From positions 80,642 through 144,641 of the forward strand of contig CAJQUW010007812.1 of NCBI GenBank assembly GCA_907163375.1: a stretch of 64,000 bases of DNA. Reading direction: 5' to 3'. Each line of letters starts with the position of its first letter. Within the stretch, counting starts at the first letter, position 1. The stretch comes from Prostheceraeus crozeri (taxonomy: Eukaryota > Platyhelminthes > Polycladida > Euryleptidae). Positions 21,436-29,393 of this stretch are shown one piece after another. The position numbers were made by a program, and so were the translations under genes. The notes under the pieces are model-generated. The model was not told the DNA's origin. It did not search any database and saw only the letters and a program-made list of their open reading frames with translations.

Positions 21436-21548
21436 TTTTTATTTTTATTAGAAAAAATTTTATTTTTTTATTTTTTATTATTTTTATTAGAAAAGAAATA
21501 TATTTTTTTCTCATTATATAAAAAAATTACTTTTTTATTGTCTTAAAA

Positions 21549-22435
21549 ATGATGTTACCAAATGTTGGTGGAGGTGCATATATCCCGAATAATCGTGAAT
21601 TAGAAATAGAAATAGAAAATTATATTATGAAAACTGGAGACGTTTTATCTGGTCCATTGCATCTTTCTATTCTTCCGCAACAAAATACAGAGTTAACAAA
21701 TAAACAATATGTTGATACACAAATCAATGACTTAAAAGAAAAATATATAAACGATGTTTTGGTTCCACTGATGAATGAATTGAAGTTGCTTAAACTTAAT
21801 GACAAATCATTAAACGAAAAATTATTAAAACTTGATAAAAAGGATAGAGAGCTAGAAGCAGATATAGCAAAACTTTTTAAAAAGATTTCTGAACAATCAA
21901 AAATTTTAATATTACTTTCTATAAAGTTAAAATCTGCAGTCATTAAAAATAAACATCAGATACAACTATTGAAAGAACAATTAGAAGATGAAATAGAAAA
22001 ACTACCTGAAAGAATTAAAAAAAATTTAAAGCAGTTACAAACTACATTCCAAAAAAGTGTTGATGAATTAAGTTCTAAAATTACTCAACAAATGAAAAAG
22101 ATGAATAGAATAATAAATGAAGTAAACTCGCTTAATCAAAAAGTTGATAAAATGAAAACTCTTAAAATCAATTTAGAAAATGAATTAAAGAAAAATTTAC
22201 AAGAAAACTCTAAAGAAAATAAAGAACAGTTAGATGCTGTTAAAAGACAATTAGATGTTCTTAAAATTAAGTAAAATGCACTTAAAACGGCATTGAAGAT
22301 TAATCAGCAGAAAATGCAAGTTAACAGAAAAGAAATTAAAGTACATCACACGCTGCTTGACGCAATAGATAAAGTGCAACAGTCAATTAATAAAGTTATC
22401 TCGAAGTTGTTGTCCATTCACAAACGTAAATCTTA
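21549..22435 (+). pseudogene. Coiled-coil, fibre-like protein of Polinton B, broken
   Basis: ATG in the context CTTAAAAATG. The N terminus starts MMLPNVGGGAYIP. Residues about 30-60 (YIMKTGDVLSGPLHLS ... ELTNKQYVDTQI) closely follow a motif of phage tail fibres and related trimeric proteins ('-mMsG-l-l---P----aanK-YVD--i'). The rest is a long coiled coil with heptads (NELKLLKLNDKSLNEKLLKL and onward). This suggests a trimeric virion fibre or spike. It is broken, about one break. It precedes the minor and major capsid genes in the same direction. Confidence 0.55.
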
Positions 22436-22478
22436 ACACGTAGATATTTTTCCTAAAAGTCAAATTTAATCTTAAAAA

Positions 22479-23045
22479 ATGCCTATAATTTATAAACACA
22501 ATCTTAAACATTTTGCTTCAAATCAAAAAATTTCTCATGAACCATCTATGAAATCTGTTTACCATTATGACAGTGTAGAAACAATCGGAACACAAAAGTT
22601 CCTAGGCACCGCAGCTGCCGTCAAAAAAGAAGGGGATGGTATATTTTCTGGTATTGGAAGTATCGTTAACTTAATTAAAAATAATAAAGATTTGATTACA
22701 TCTGCTGCAAAAGGAGCAGCTGCTATAGGTAGTACAGCTAGTGCAATATCAAATGCTGTTAAGTCTCAAAACGAATTAAAACAACTAGAAGCTATTCGTA
22801 AACTTAGGAATGATTCTGAAAAACTAAAAAATTTAAAAAAACTTTCAGAGGAAACAAAAAACAAAATTTCTAACATAGCTGTAGGGGAAACCTTGAGGAG
22901 CGGAGCTCCGTCTGATAGTAAACATAAGAAGAAATCAGGCGTAGCCATAAAACGTTCAATTGAAGAAATAAGAGGCAATGGTATTAATAGCAACCTTCGG
23001 TCTAACCAGCAAAGCTGTAGCGGAGCTGGTCTAGCAAAATTCTAA
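22479..23045 (+). CDS. Minor virion protein (pVI/pX-like) of Polinton B
   Basis: 188 codons, ATG in the context CTTAAAAAATG. The centre has a glycine/alanine-rich amphipathic or membrane-active segment (GDGIFSGIGSIVNLIKNNKD, then ITSAAKGAAAIGSTASAI), followed by a charged helix and a basic tail (KHKKKSGVAIKRSIEEI). It lies directly before the major capsid gene, a place where Polintons usually keep a small core or cement protein. The C-terminal 50 residues overlap two GC-rich hairpin clusters (22,897-23,030). The frame looks whole. Confidence 0.5.
   Translation: MPIIYKHNLKHFASNQKISHEPSMKSVYHYDSVETIGTQKFLGTAAAVKKEGDGIFSGIGSIVNLIKNNKDLITSAAKGAAAIGSTASAISNAVKSQNELKQLEAIRKLRNDSEKLKNLKKLSEETKNKISNIAVGETLRSGAPSDSKHKKKSGVAIKRSIEEIRGNGINSNLRSNQQSCSGAGLAKF
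22897..23030. repeat. GC-rich hairpins in the minor virion gene
   Basis: The palindrome CGGAGCTCCG (22,901-22,910, flanked by another GGAG), ACC-TTC-GGT (22,993-23,001), and ACCAGC...GCTGGT (23,005-23,030) enclosing AGCAAAGCT. All lie in coding sequence, in frame. Confidence 0.7.
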
Positions 23046-23134
23046 AATATATTTTTAGTAAATTTATTTTAGTAAAATTTTTTTAGTAAATTTTTTTAGA
23101 CTAATAAAAAAAAGACAAATTATTTTTTATAAAA

Positions 23135-24502
23135 ATGTCTTCGCTTATCGAAAAAAAATTTAGATTAGACGATCCTCCGTTCGTCAGTTATAATCAAAAA
23201 AAGAATGACTATATAAGAATTGCTATGAATCCCGGATCTTCCAGTAGAGTGAATACTGGTGGTGATTTAATTTTTGAAGTTGATAATCAACAAAGTTATT
23301 TATATCTACCTGATTCATTTTTACACTGTGAATATTCTTTATATAGTGATGCCAATTTTACAACACCATTACCAGATACCGATAATATTGCACTAGAGAA
23401 TAATTTTTTTCCAAAATTATTTACACAAATGCGTTTAGATGTTGCAACTCAAAATATAGAAACAATAAGTGATTCTCCAGGTGTAATTGATACAATGCTT
23501 AGATTTGTAACAATTGGTGAAAATAATAAAAAGTATGAAATCGAAGGTTGGTTTCCTGATACTAATGATGGTATAATTGTTGATGATTTAACTTACGCTG
23601 GAACAGATGCAGCAGGAATTGCGAAAGATGTAGAAAATATTGCAAAACATTTAAATAAAACAAATAATGATGCATATAAAGAAAGACGTGAATTTAACAA
23701 GAAAAGTAAACAGACAGTTAATTGGTCATTGTCTCCATTATTCGGATATTTAGATTATGATAAAATATCATATCAATTAAAATTTAAATTAATAATTCAT
23801 CGTACAGCAAATAATGAATTAATCTTTTTTGGTAAGACTGGAAAAAAAGCATATTTAAAAATTGATAGACTTGAATGGTGGATTAAGCATATTACTCCTA
23901 GTTTAGAGATTGAAACAGCTATTGCAAAAAGATTAAATACTAACAAACCAATTCCAGTTAATTTTCTAAAGCGTACTGCTAGTTCAGTAACTTTTTCCGA
24001 ACAAAGATTTAACTGGCATTTTACTAGAACTGCGAATACTCCAAGATATTTATTACTAACTTTTCAAAGAAATAATTCTCCAAGTTTTGATAAAAACAAC
24101 AATCTTTTTCATATTAATACAATTCGAAGTTTACAAGTTTCATTAAATCAAACCCGATATCCAATTGATCCATTAAGATTCGATGATACCAATAATCAAT
24201 TTATGGAAGGATATGATTCTTATCGAAATCTTTGTATAGAATTTGGAGTTGAACCACAATTAACTCCTGGAGATTGGAGACATTTATATCCTGTTTTCTG
24301 TTTCGATTTAAGTGCACAATCTGAAGATATTATCAAGACTGGTTGTGATGTAACAATTAATATTGAAAAGAAAGATTCCACAACTTCATTAATGGCTTAT
24401 GGTTTATTGCTAGAATATTTATTGCTAAATATTCTATTGAAATTCTTAATGGAAAGATGGCTAGGATCGGCTAAAGCCTCTGAACAAAGTTCTATAGGTT
24501 AG
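23135..24502 (+). CDS. Polinton B major capsid protein (double jelly roll)
   Basis: 455 codons, ATG in the context TTATAAAAATG. Size and position fit the double jelly-roll major capsid protein. Features: an N-terminal strand-rich part with DLIFEVDNQQSYLYLPDSFL, the usual early 'i-F-i----dYidL---yL' block, followed by LENNFFPKLFTQMRLDVATQ; a central linker; a second strand-rich half (FFGKTGKKAYLKIDRLEWWI, then RYLLLTFQRNN); and near the end GDWRHLYPVFCFDLSAQSED, typical of this protein. The last residues (GSAKASEQSSIG) are encoded by a hairpin module, so the C terminus has been altered. The frame looks whole. Confidence 0.8.
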   Translation: MSSLIEKKFRLDDPPFVSYNQKKNDYIRIAMNPGSSSRVNTGGDLIFEVDNQQSYLYLPDSFLHCEYSLYSDANFTTPLPDTDNIALENNFFPKLFTQMRLDVATQNIETISDSPGVIDTMLRFVTIGENNKKYEIEGWFPDTNDGIIVDDLTYAGTDAAGIAKDVENIAKHLNKTNNDAYKERREFNKKSKQTVNWSLSPLFGYLDYDKISYQLKFKLIIHRTANNELIFFGKTGKKAYLKIDRLEWWIKHITPSLEIETAIAKRLNTNKPIPVNFLKRTASSVTFSEQRFNWHFTRTANTPRYLLLTFQRNNSPSFDKNNNLFHINTIRSLQVSLNQTRYPIDPLRFDDTNNQFMEGYDSYRNLCIEFGVEPQLTPGDWRHLYPVFCFDLSAQSEDIIKTGCDVTINIEKKDSTTSLMAYGLLLEYLLLNILLKFLMERWLGSAKASEQSSIG

Positions 24503-24554
24503 TAACCTTAGGACCTTTGGTCCGATCGGCTAAAGCCTCGAGGAGCTTCGCTCC
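24469..24554. repeat. GC-rich hairpin module, copy 1, end of capsid gene
   Basis: A chain of hairpins: GGC-TAAA-GCC (24,470-24,479), GAAC-AAA-GTTC, AGGTT-AGT-AACCT (24,496-24,508), GGACC-TTT-GGTCC (24,511-24,523), GGC-TAAA-GCC (24,528-24,537), GGAGC-TTC-GCTCC (24,542-24,554). Much of it is repeated at 25,224-25,264. It covers the 3' end and stop of the capsid ORF. Confidence 0.9.
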
Positions 24555-24559
24555 GATAA

Positions 24560-24727
24560 GTTAATTAAAATTTTTGTTAACTTAAAATTTTGACAACTAT
24601 AATAGATTTAAAATTTTTGTTAACTTAAAATTTTTCATAACTACAATAGATTAAAATTTTTTGGTAACTTAAAATTTTTTCATAACTAGAATAGATTAAA
24701 AATTTTGATAACTTAAAATTTTTTTAT
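24560..24727. repeat. AT-rich tandem repeat of about 45 bp
   Basis: About four units of 'gataacttaaaattttttcataactaaaatagattaaaa' (24,560-24,727), just upstream of the next gene. It fills the whole intergenic space and runs into its TTATTAAAAATG start. Confidence 0.8.
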
Positions 24728-24732
24728 TAAAA

Positions 24733-25215
24733 ATGTCGCAAGCGAAAAGTAATAATAATAAAACTGTTGAATTAAAATTACGTAATATTGTTGACAAAAA
24801 TACCCCTAAAACTATTACGATTAACAAAAAAAAGTATTACATAAGTAAACCAATGATAGAGAATATTCAATTACAAGAAGAAAAGAATGGTGGAATTCTC
24901 CCATTAATTCCACTAATAATAGGTGGCATAGCTGCAGCAGGAAGTGTTGCAGGTGCGACAGCTGCTATTGTCCAAGCAGTAAATAAAAATAAATCAGAGA
25001 AGGCAGCATTAGAAGAACAAAAACGTCATAATAGAGAGTTAGAGAAAGTTGCTAGGGGTGAAGGAGTAGTAGATAATTTTATTAGTAAATTAAATTTAGT
25101 TGATGAAGGAAAACGAGTTCTTAAAAATATTCTCCACAATGTTGATGATTTAATTGAAATTAAAGAAACTAAAGATGGTTCTGGAATATATCTAAGTCCT
25201 AGTATGATTCGGTAA
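24733..25215 (+). CDS. Membrane-anchored virion protein of Polinton B
   Basis: 160 codons, ATG in the context ATTAAAAATG. Residues about 50-80 form a membrane segment (GGILPLIPLIIGGIAAAGSV AGATAAIVQAV), followed by a charged helix with RHNRELEKVARGEG and an end GSGIYLSPSMIR. I recall the sequence of elements 'GG-lPllp-l--G--A----a---a---n-k----l-e--RHN--me--a-G-G' from other Polintons and Polinton-like viruses. The role is probably structural. The frame looks whole. A second copy of the hairpin module begins immediately after the stop. Confidence 0.6.
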   Translation: MSQAKSNNNKTVELKLRNIVDKNTPKTITINKKKYYISKPMIENIQLQEEKNGGILPLIPLIIGGIAAAGSVAGATAAIVQAVNKNKSEKAALEEQKRHNRELEKVARGEGVVDNFISKLNLVDEGKRVLKNILHNVDDLIEIKETKDGSGIYLSPSMIR

Positions 25216-25223
25216 TAACCTCA

Positions 25224-25264
25224 GGACCTTTGGTCCGATCGGCTAAAGCCTCTGAACAAAGTTC
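25224..25264. repeat. GC-rich hairpin module, copy 2
   Basis: GGACC-TTT-GGTCC (25,224-25,236), GGC-TAAA-GCC (25,241-25,250), GAAC-AAA-GTTC (25,254-25,264). The same three hairpins occur at 24,469-24,554, with the spacing largely kept, so this module has been copied. Confidence 0.9.
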
Positions 25265-25314
25265 TATTAGGTAAAACATTTATTTTATCTTTTAAATTTT
25301 TTTTATCTTTTAAA

Positions 25315-26604
25315 ATGAATTCTACAAATTCCGAAAATTTAATTAAATTAAAAATTGCTAATTTAGATTTATTAAATTATCTATTAAACAAAAATAAAAA
25401 CTCAAATTGTCAGCATATTGGAGGTGACATACAAAAAACATTAGAAAACTTTCCTGGATTTATTTGGAGTAAATATTCGAAAGAAAAACATCTTCCTGGT
25501 CATTCATATACCGGTCCAGGAACTCGATTAGATATAAGACTAGATGAGAATAATAATCCGAAACCAGGTGAAGAACCGATAAATAGAGTAGATGCCGCCG
25601 CTTACAGGCATGATTTAGCTTATCGAAATCATGATCTAAGTTCTCGACATGCAGCTGATAAGAAGATGATACAAGAATTAGATAGTATTCAAAATCCTAC
25701 ATTTAGAGAAAAAATTGAAAGAATGTTTGTTAAGAAAGCTTTACAAGCTAAAATATTATTCGGTCAGGGTTTAAATGAACTGACAGCAAAGCTGTCTGAG
25801 AGCAACGCTCGAACCTACGCGTCTGAAATTCATAAAGAATACAGAAGGCCTAAATATTTATTGAAAGTAAAAGTATTTAATAAAGATGATATTTGGAGTG
25901 CTGATCTTATTCATATGCCGAATGAAAAAGATTATAAATACGCATTGACCGTTATAGATTTATATACACGATACGCTTGGGTAAAGCCTTTAAAAAATAA
26001 AAGTGGTCTTTCAGTTAAATATGCGTTTGAAGAAATCTTTAAAGAAAGTAATAGAAAGCCAAGGAAATTGTTTGTTGATAAAGGATCGGAATTTTATAAC
26101 AGAAACGTTCAGCCACTATTTGAAACTGTTTATTCAACTGAAAACGCTGGAAAAGCTGTAGTGATAGAAAGATTCAATCGGACGTTAAAAAATAAATTAT
26201 TCAAGAAATTTACTGAGCAAAGAAATCAGAAATGGTTGAAGATATTACCAGGAATTGTAGAAGAGTACAATAATAAAGTTCATTCTGGTATTGAAGAAAC
26301 TCCAAAGAATGCTTCTGACGACCATGATTTAATACGAAAGAAAATATTCGAGACTAATTATTCGAATGAGAGTAATCCGAATTTGCAGAAACTTAAGCCG
26401 AAATTTAAGATTGGAGATAGAGTTAGAATATTTAAGTATAAGAATAAATTTGAAAAAGGCTTTGTTGGTTATTGGACTAAAGAGATATTTGAAGTTTGTA
26501 AAATAAACCAAACTTATCCGATTACTTACGAAATCAAAGATTTAGATGATGAAAATATCAGAGGCCGATTTTATCAAAATGAATTACAACGAACTGATTT
26601 TTAA
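25315..26604 (+). CDS. Phospholipase-A2-like domain fused to Polinton integrase
   Basis: 429 codons, ATG in the context CTTTTAAAATG. Residues about 45-125 resemble the phospholipase A2 domain of parvovirus VP1: a GPGTRLD loop, then NRVDAAAYRHDLAY with the HD--Y active-site pair and a second RHAAD block. Residues 168-429 are a retroviral-type integrase: IHKEYRRPK, then D in IWSADL, D in LFVDKGSEF, E in VIERFNRTLKN, and an SH3-like C-terminal part (FKIGDRVRIFKYK...), without a chromodomain. The join (residues about 156-167) is encoded by a GC-rich hairpin pair at 25,782-25,810. The phospholipase would help virion entry and the integrase inserts the element. The frame looks whole. Confidence 0.8.
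   Translation: MNSTNSENLIKLKIANLDLLNYLLNKNKNSNCQHIGGDIQKTLENFPGFIWSKYSKEKHLPGHSYTGPGTRLDIRLDENNNPKPGEEPINRVDAAAYRHDLAYRNHDLSSRHAADKKMIQELDSIQNPTFREKIERMFVKKALQAKILFGQGLNELTAKLSESNARTYASEIHKEYRRPKYLLKVKVFNKDDIWSADLIHMPNEKDYKYALTVIDLYTRYAWVKPLKNKSGLSVKYAFEEIFKESNRKPRKLFVDKGSEFYNRNVQPLFETVYSTENAGKAVVIERFNRTLKNKLFKKFTEQRNQKWLKILPGIVEEYNNKVHSGIEETPKNASDDHDLIRKKIFETNYSNESNPNLQKLKPKFKIGDRVRIFKYKNKFEKGFVGYWTKEIFEVCKINQTYPITYEIKDLDDENIRGRFYQNELQRTDF
25782..25810. repeat. GC-rich hairpin pair at the domain junction
   Basis: GACAGC-AAA-GCTGTC (25,782-25,796) and GAGC-AAC-GCTC (25,800-25,810), in frame, encoding LTAKLSESNART between the phospholipase-like and integrase domains. Confidence 0.85.
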
Positions 26605-26641
26605 TTATCATTATTATCATTATTATTGGAACTAACGTTTC

Positions 26642-26687
26642 GGGAATGAAATTCCCTTGTTAGGCGTAGCCATAGAACCTACGGTTC
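26642..26687. repeat. GC-rich hairpins between integrase and protease genes
   Basis: GGGAAT-GAA-ATTCCC (26,642-26,656), GGC-GTA-GCC (26,663-26,671), GAACC-TAC-GGTTC (26,675-26,687). They lie between two convergent genes, touching the 3' end of the protease ORF, and could also act as terminator-like structures. Confidence 0.85.
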
Positions 26688-27134
26688 GTTCAATTCTAAC
26701 ACAATATCAAGAAATGGTACTCCTTTTTGTAATTTAAATAAAACATAAAGACATAATTGACCACAGTAAGTAGTTCCCGGTTTTTGAATTTGAAATGTAT
26801 CATAAGTTCCATTTTCAAGTAATTTTTTAACTTCGTTTGTAGGTGGAAGACCGTATGAGTCAAAATAGTAATTATCTCCATTTTTATTAGTCATACCTGC
26901 AGACCAATGTACACCTTTTTCATCTGACGTATGAAGATTTGTTATGAAATTTACAGTTTGAACTTTGTTCCGGGAACTGAAGGTTCCTGTTGGCTTATTT
27001 TTTACGAATTGTAATTCGTCTCTCATTAGAACATGAAAATTCTTTATTCCTAATTGATTTGCAATTTTCTTTAGATCAAAATTTGTAGTTGTTTGCGTTC
27101 CATATAATTTTAAAAACTCATTTATGTTGTTCAT
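26679..27134 (-). CDS. Polinton B adenain-type cysteine protease
   Basis: 151 codons, minus strand, ATG in the context ATTATAAAATG. Adenovirus-type (C5/Ulp1-like) maturation protease, which cuts capsid precursors. Visible catalytic residues: His in GVHWSAG, Asp in YYFDSYGLPP, Cys in TYCGQLCLYVLFKL. The N-terminal part (NFHVLMRDEL) matches the 'f-gv---d-l' lead-in of Polinton proteases. A hairpin (26,973-26,987) lies within the coding sequence (KNKPTGTFSSRNK). The frame looks whole. It converges on the integrase gene. Confidence 0.85.
   Translation of the reverse strand: MNNINEFLKLYGTQTTTNFDLKKIANQLGIKNFHVLMRDELQFVKNKPTGTFSSRNKVQTVNFITNLHTSDEKGVHWSAGMTNKNGDNYYFDSYGLPPTNEVKKLLENGTYDTFQIQKPGTTYCGQLCLYVLFKLQKGVPFLDIVLELNEP
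26973..26987. repeat. Hairpin inside the protease gene
   Basis: GGAAC-TGAAG-GTTCC, in frame within the protease ORF. Same style as the other GC-rich hairpins of Polinton B, although with a five-base loop. Confidence 0.65.
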
Positions 27135-27387
27135 TTTATAATAAAAAAATTTCTTAAGGGACCCCTAGAAGTCTGAAGGGACCCCTAGAAGTTAGAAGGG
27201 AGGAGGTAGTAGAACTACGTTCACATGATATTGAAGGATATATTCTTGCGGTTTCTTCCACTTTTGTTTCTTCCACTTTTAAAGAAATATTATTAGACAC
27301 ATGATATATTTTAAAAACCTGAAAGAAGGATAAAATTCATGAATTTGAAATTCTCAACTTTTATGATTTTCGGTGTCCTGGAACGGT

Positions 27388-27783
27388 CATGATTTTAAGG
27401 GGGGTAAAAATTGTAATTCTCAAATTTGAGATTCTTAACTTTTATGATTTTCGGTGTCCTGGAACGGTCATGATTTTGGGAGTAAAAATTGTAATTCTCA
27501 AATTTTGAGATTTTGAAAAATTTGAAAAATTGGGTATTTTTAAAAACGCCCAAATTTATGAATTTAGGTCTTCATAACCTGAAAAAGGGTTCAAATTCAT
27601 GAATTTATGTCGTTTTTAAAAATACCATTTTTTGTATTTTATGGTGTCCTGGAACGGTCTAAATTCATGTATTTAGGTCTTAAAAACCTGAAAAAGGGTC
27701 TAAATTCATGAATTTATGTCGTTTTTAAAGATACTATTTTTTTGAATTTTGTGGTGTCCTGGAACGGTCTTTTGCCCATTACT
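27388..27783. repeat. Right terminal inverted repeat of Polinton B
   Basis: Reverse complement of the left arm, with the same GGTGTCCTGGAACGGTC units. A further diverged unit at 27,320-27,387 may extend it. Just inside lies a short direct repeat 'gaagggacccctagaagt' (two copies between about 27,160 and 27,195) with no recognised function. Confidence 0.85.
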
Positions 27784-27789
27784 TACGAC
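27784..27789. repeat. Right target-site duplication of Polinton B (TACGAC)
   Basis: GCCCATTACT (element end) is followed by TACGAC-attccc. Identical to 10,627-10,632. Confidence 0.9.
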
Positions 27790-29234
27790 ATTCCCAAAAC
27801 TCCTTGCTTTCAAATGCCGCTCAAGAGTTTCTGGATAGTGATCATACAGATCCCAAAATTGCTTTTTCAAAGAGCCGGCTGTTCGCAATTCAGATTCATT
27901 TTTCAAATCATTCTCATGAATGCTACACCACGAACAAGGATGAAGACATGCGTGTGTCATTAATCCCAACAGAATGTTGCTCATTTTCAAATCACATGCG
28001 ACAGTGAAATTGCTCAAACGATTCAATTTCAAGATATACCAAAGCTTCTTTAAATTTACATAATTTTCGGGTAAGTTGGGCGCAATAGCCAAAATCAATA
28101 TCTTCTTAACACCTCGGTCATTGAACTTCTTCCCAAGTTTGTTTGAGATACTGCGCTCGTATGGATCACAACCAAATATATTTACGCATACTTTAAGGAA
28201 TTCTCCTCCCGCATCTATTCGAAGTTTGATGTTTATTTCCTCTTCTGGAAGTCCTCTTATATTACAAATTGTCTTAATCAAATTTTGGACATCAGTGCAG
28301 AAAACAACCGGGATTTTATTGTCTCTACCAATTTCCTTCTTTGAAAAATCAACATATTCCATGGTGAAATAATGCCTCAAACGATGATTGTTCGCGGAAA
28401 ATTCATCCATAAGACCACTATCGATAATCAATCGATTTCCAGATGAAAAACGAATATGCTTTGCTAAAATGTTAGTTTTTCTGTCACTGAGAGACAGATC
28501 CTTTTGTATATCAATCATATTTGCCTTGCTGATACACTCATTTTCTTCAGTAAATTTGATGGGATTCAATGACACTGTCATGGGTTTCCCACCCCTGTGT
28601 GACGTCAAAAGAAATTCAGTCCCGGATGTTTGCTTTTTCACATGTAAAAGGTTTGATGCTTGTTTATCAAGAACATTGTCACATCCAGTGTTTTCTGTCA
28701 AATGTAGCGCATTGTCACAAATGTTGGCATATGATCAAATGTGAGACTTTCCTTTAGAAATTCCTGACAAGCACCTAGAGCATATTTTGATAACTGCAGG
28801 TTTTTTGCACTATTAGAATCCCCAGAAGCCGGTCTACCTGCACGTTTCGCTGTTAATTGTGATTTTAGTCCATTTGTTCTAGCTGTCTCACATACGTAGC
28901 AGTCACAGATTCCACCTTGGGATCGCGTTTGTGTACGCAGAGATTTCAAAGTAGAATATTCGAATAGTTCAATCTTTCTTACAAAAATTCCTCTTTTGTA
29001 TTCGTTAAGCGTCAACAAACATGTACCACAAATGACTCGAGGTAAACGATGGTCAAAATAAAAATCAAGTCCATCTATGAAATGCTCCTGAATAGCTTGA
29101 TGGTGTTCCTCCGTAAGTTTCCTAACAGTCGATGACTTTTTGAAGCACAAAATACAGACAACGTCTCGAGCTTCATCATGCGATCTTGCATGATGCGGCA
29201 TTGCAACAAAATGAGACGCACCTACAATGGTCAT
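27790..29234 (-). pseudogene. Transposon H transposase, N-terminal and middle part
   Basis: The minus-strand frame starts at 29,234. The N-terminal part (178 codons) has paired cysteines CILC, CGTC and CDCYVC, a probable zinc-binding region. The middle part, in another frame, carries IKLRIDAGGEFLKVCVNIFG (candidate first catalytic D) and FTVACDLKMSNILLG ... HPCSWC (candidate second D followed by a C--C pair). A frameshift near 28,700 separates the two. The gene stops being host sequence at 27,790, where Polinton B and its duplication begin, and resumes at 10,626. The pattern D ... D-C--C ... E-A-ES resembles DDE enzymes of the RAG1/Transib/Chapaev kind, but this is inference. Confidence 0.6.
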
Positions 29235-29393
29235 ATTTTCAAATCATGCATACGTCACAAAAGAGAACGAGTATTCAAAAATTCCATAGATATTGAAAGA
29301 GTGTTAACAGGATACAGACGAGAAACCGTTGAAAGAAAATGCTGAATCGAACACAATTTGTTTGAGAAAATCTTTTACGCATACTATTTATTA

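Larger units (their letters stand above)
10633..27783 (+). mobile_element. Polinton B, near-complete fossil with TIRs and TSD
   Basis: The element is 17,151 bp and very AT-rich. It starts AGTAATGGGCAAAAGACCG and ends with the reverse complement, with the perfect 6-bp duplication TACGAC at 10,627-10,632 and 27,784-27,789. Six-base duplications and AG ends are Polinton hallmarks. It carries all core genes: PX, ATPase, polymerase B, major capsid protein, integrase and adenain-like protease, plus several membrane or coiled-coil proteins. Structurally it looks whole; its genes carry about six breaks in total (ATPase about one, polymerase about four, coiled-coil gene about one). Probably young, judging by the intact duplication and the similar second copy at 7,681. 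Confidence 0.95.
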
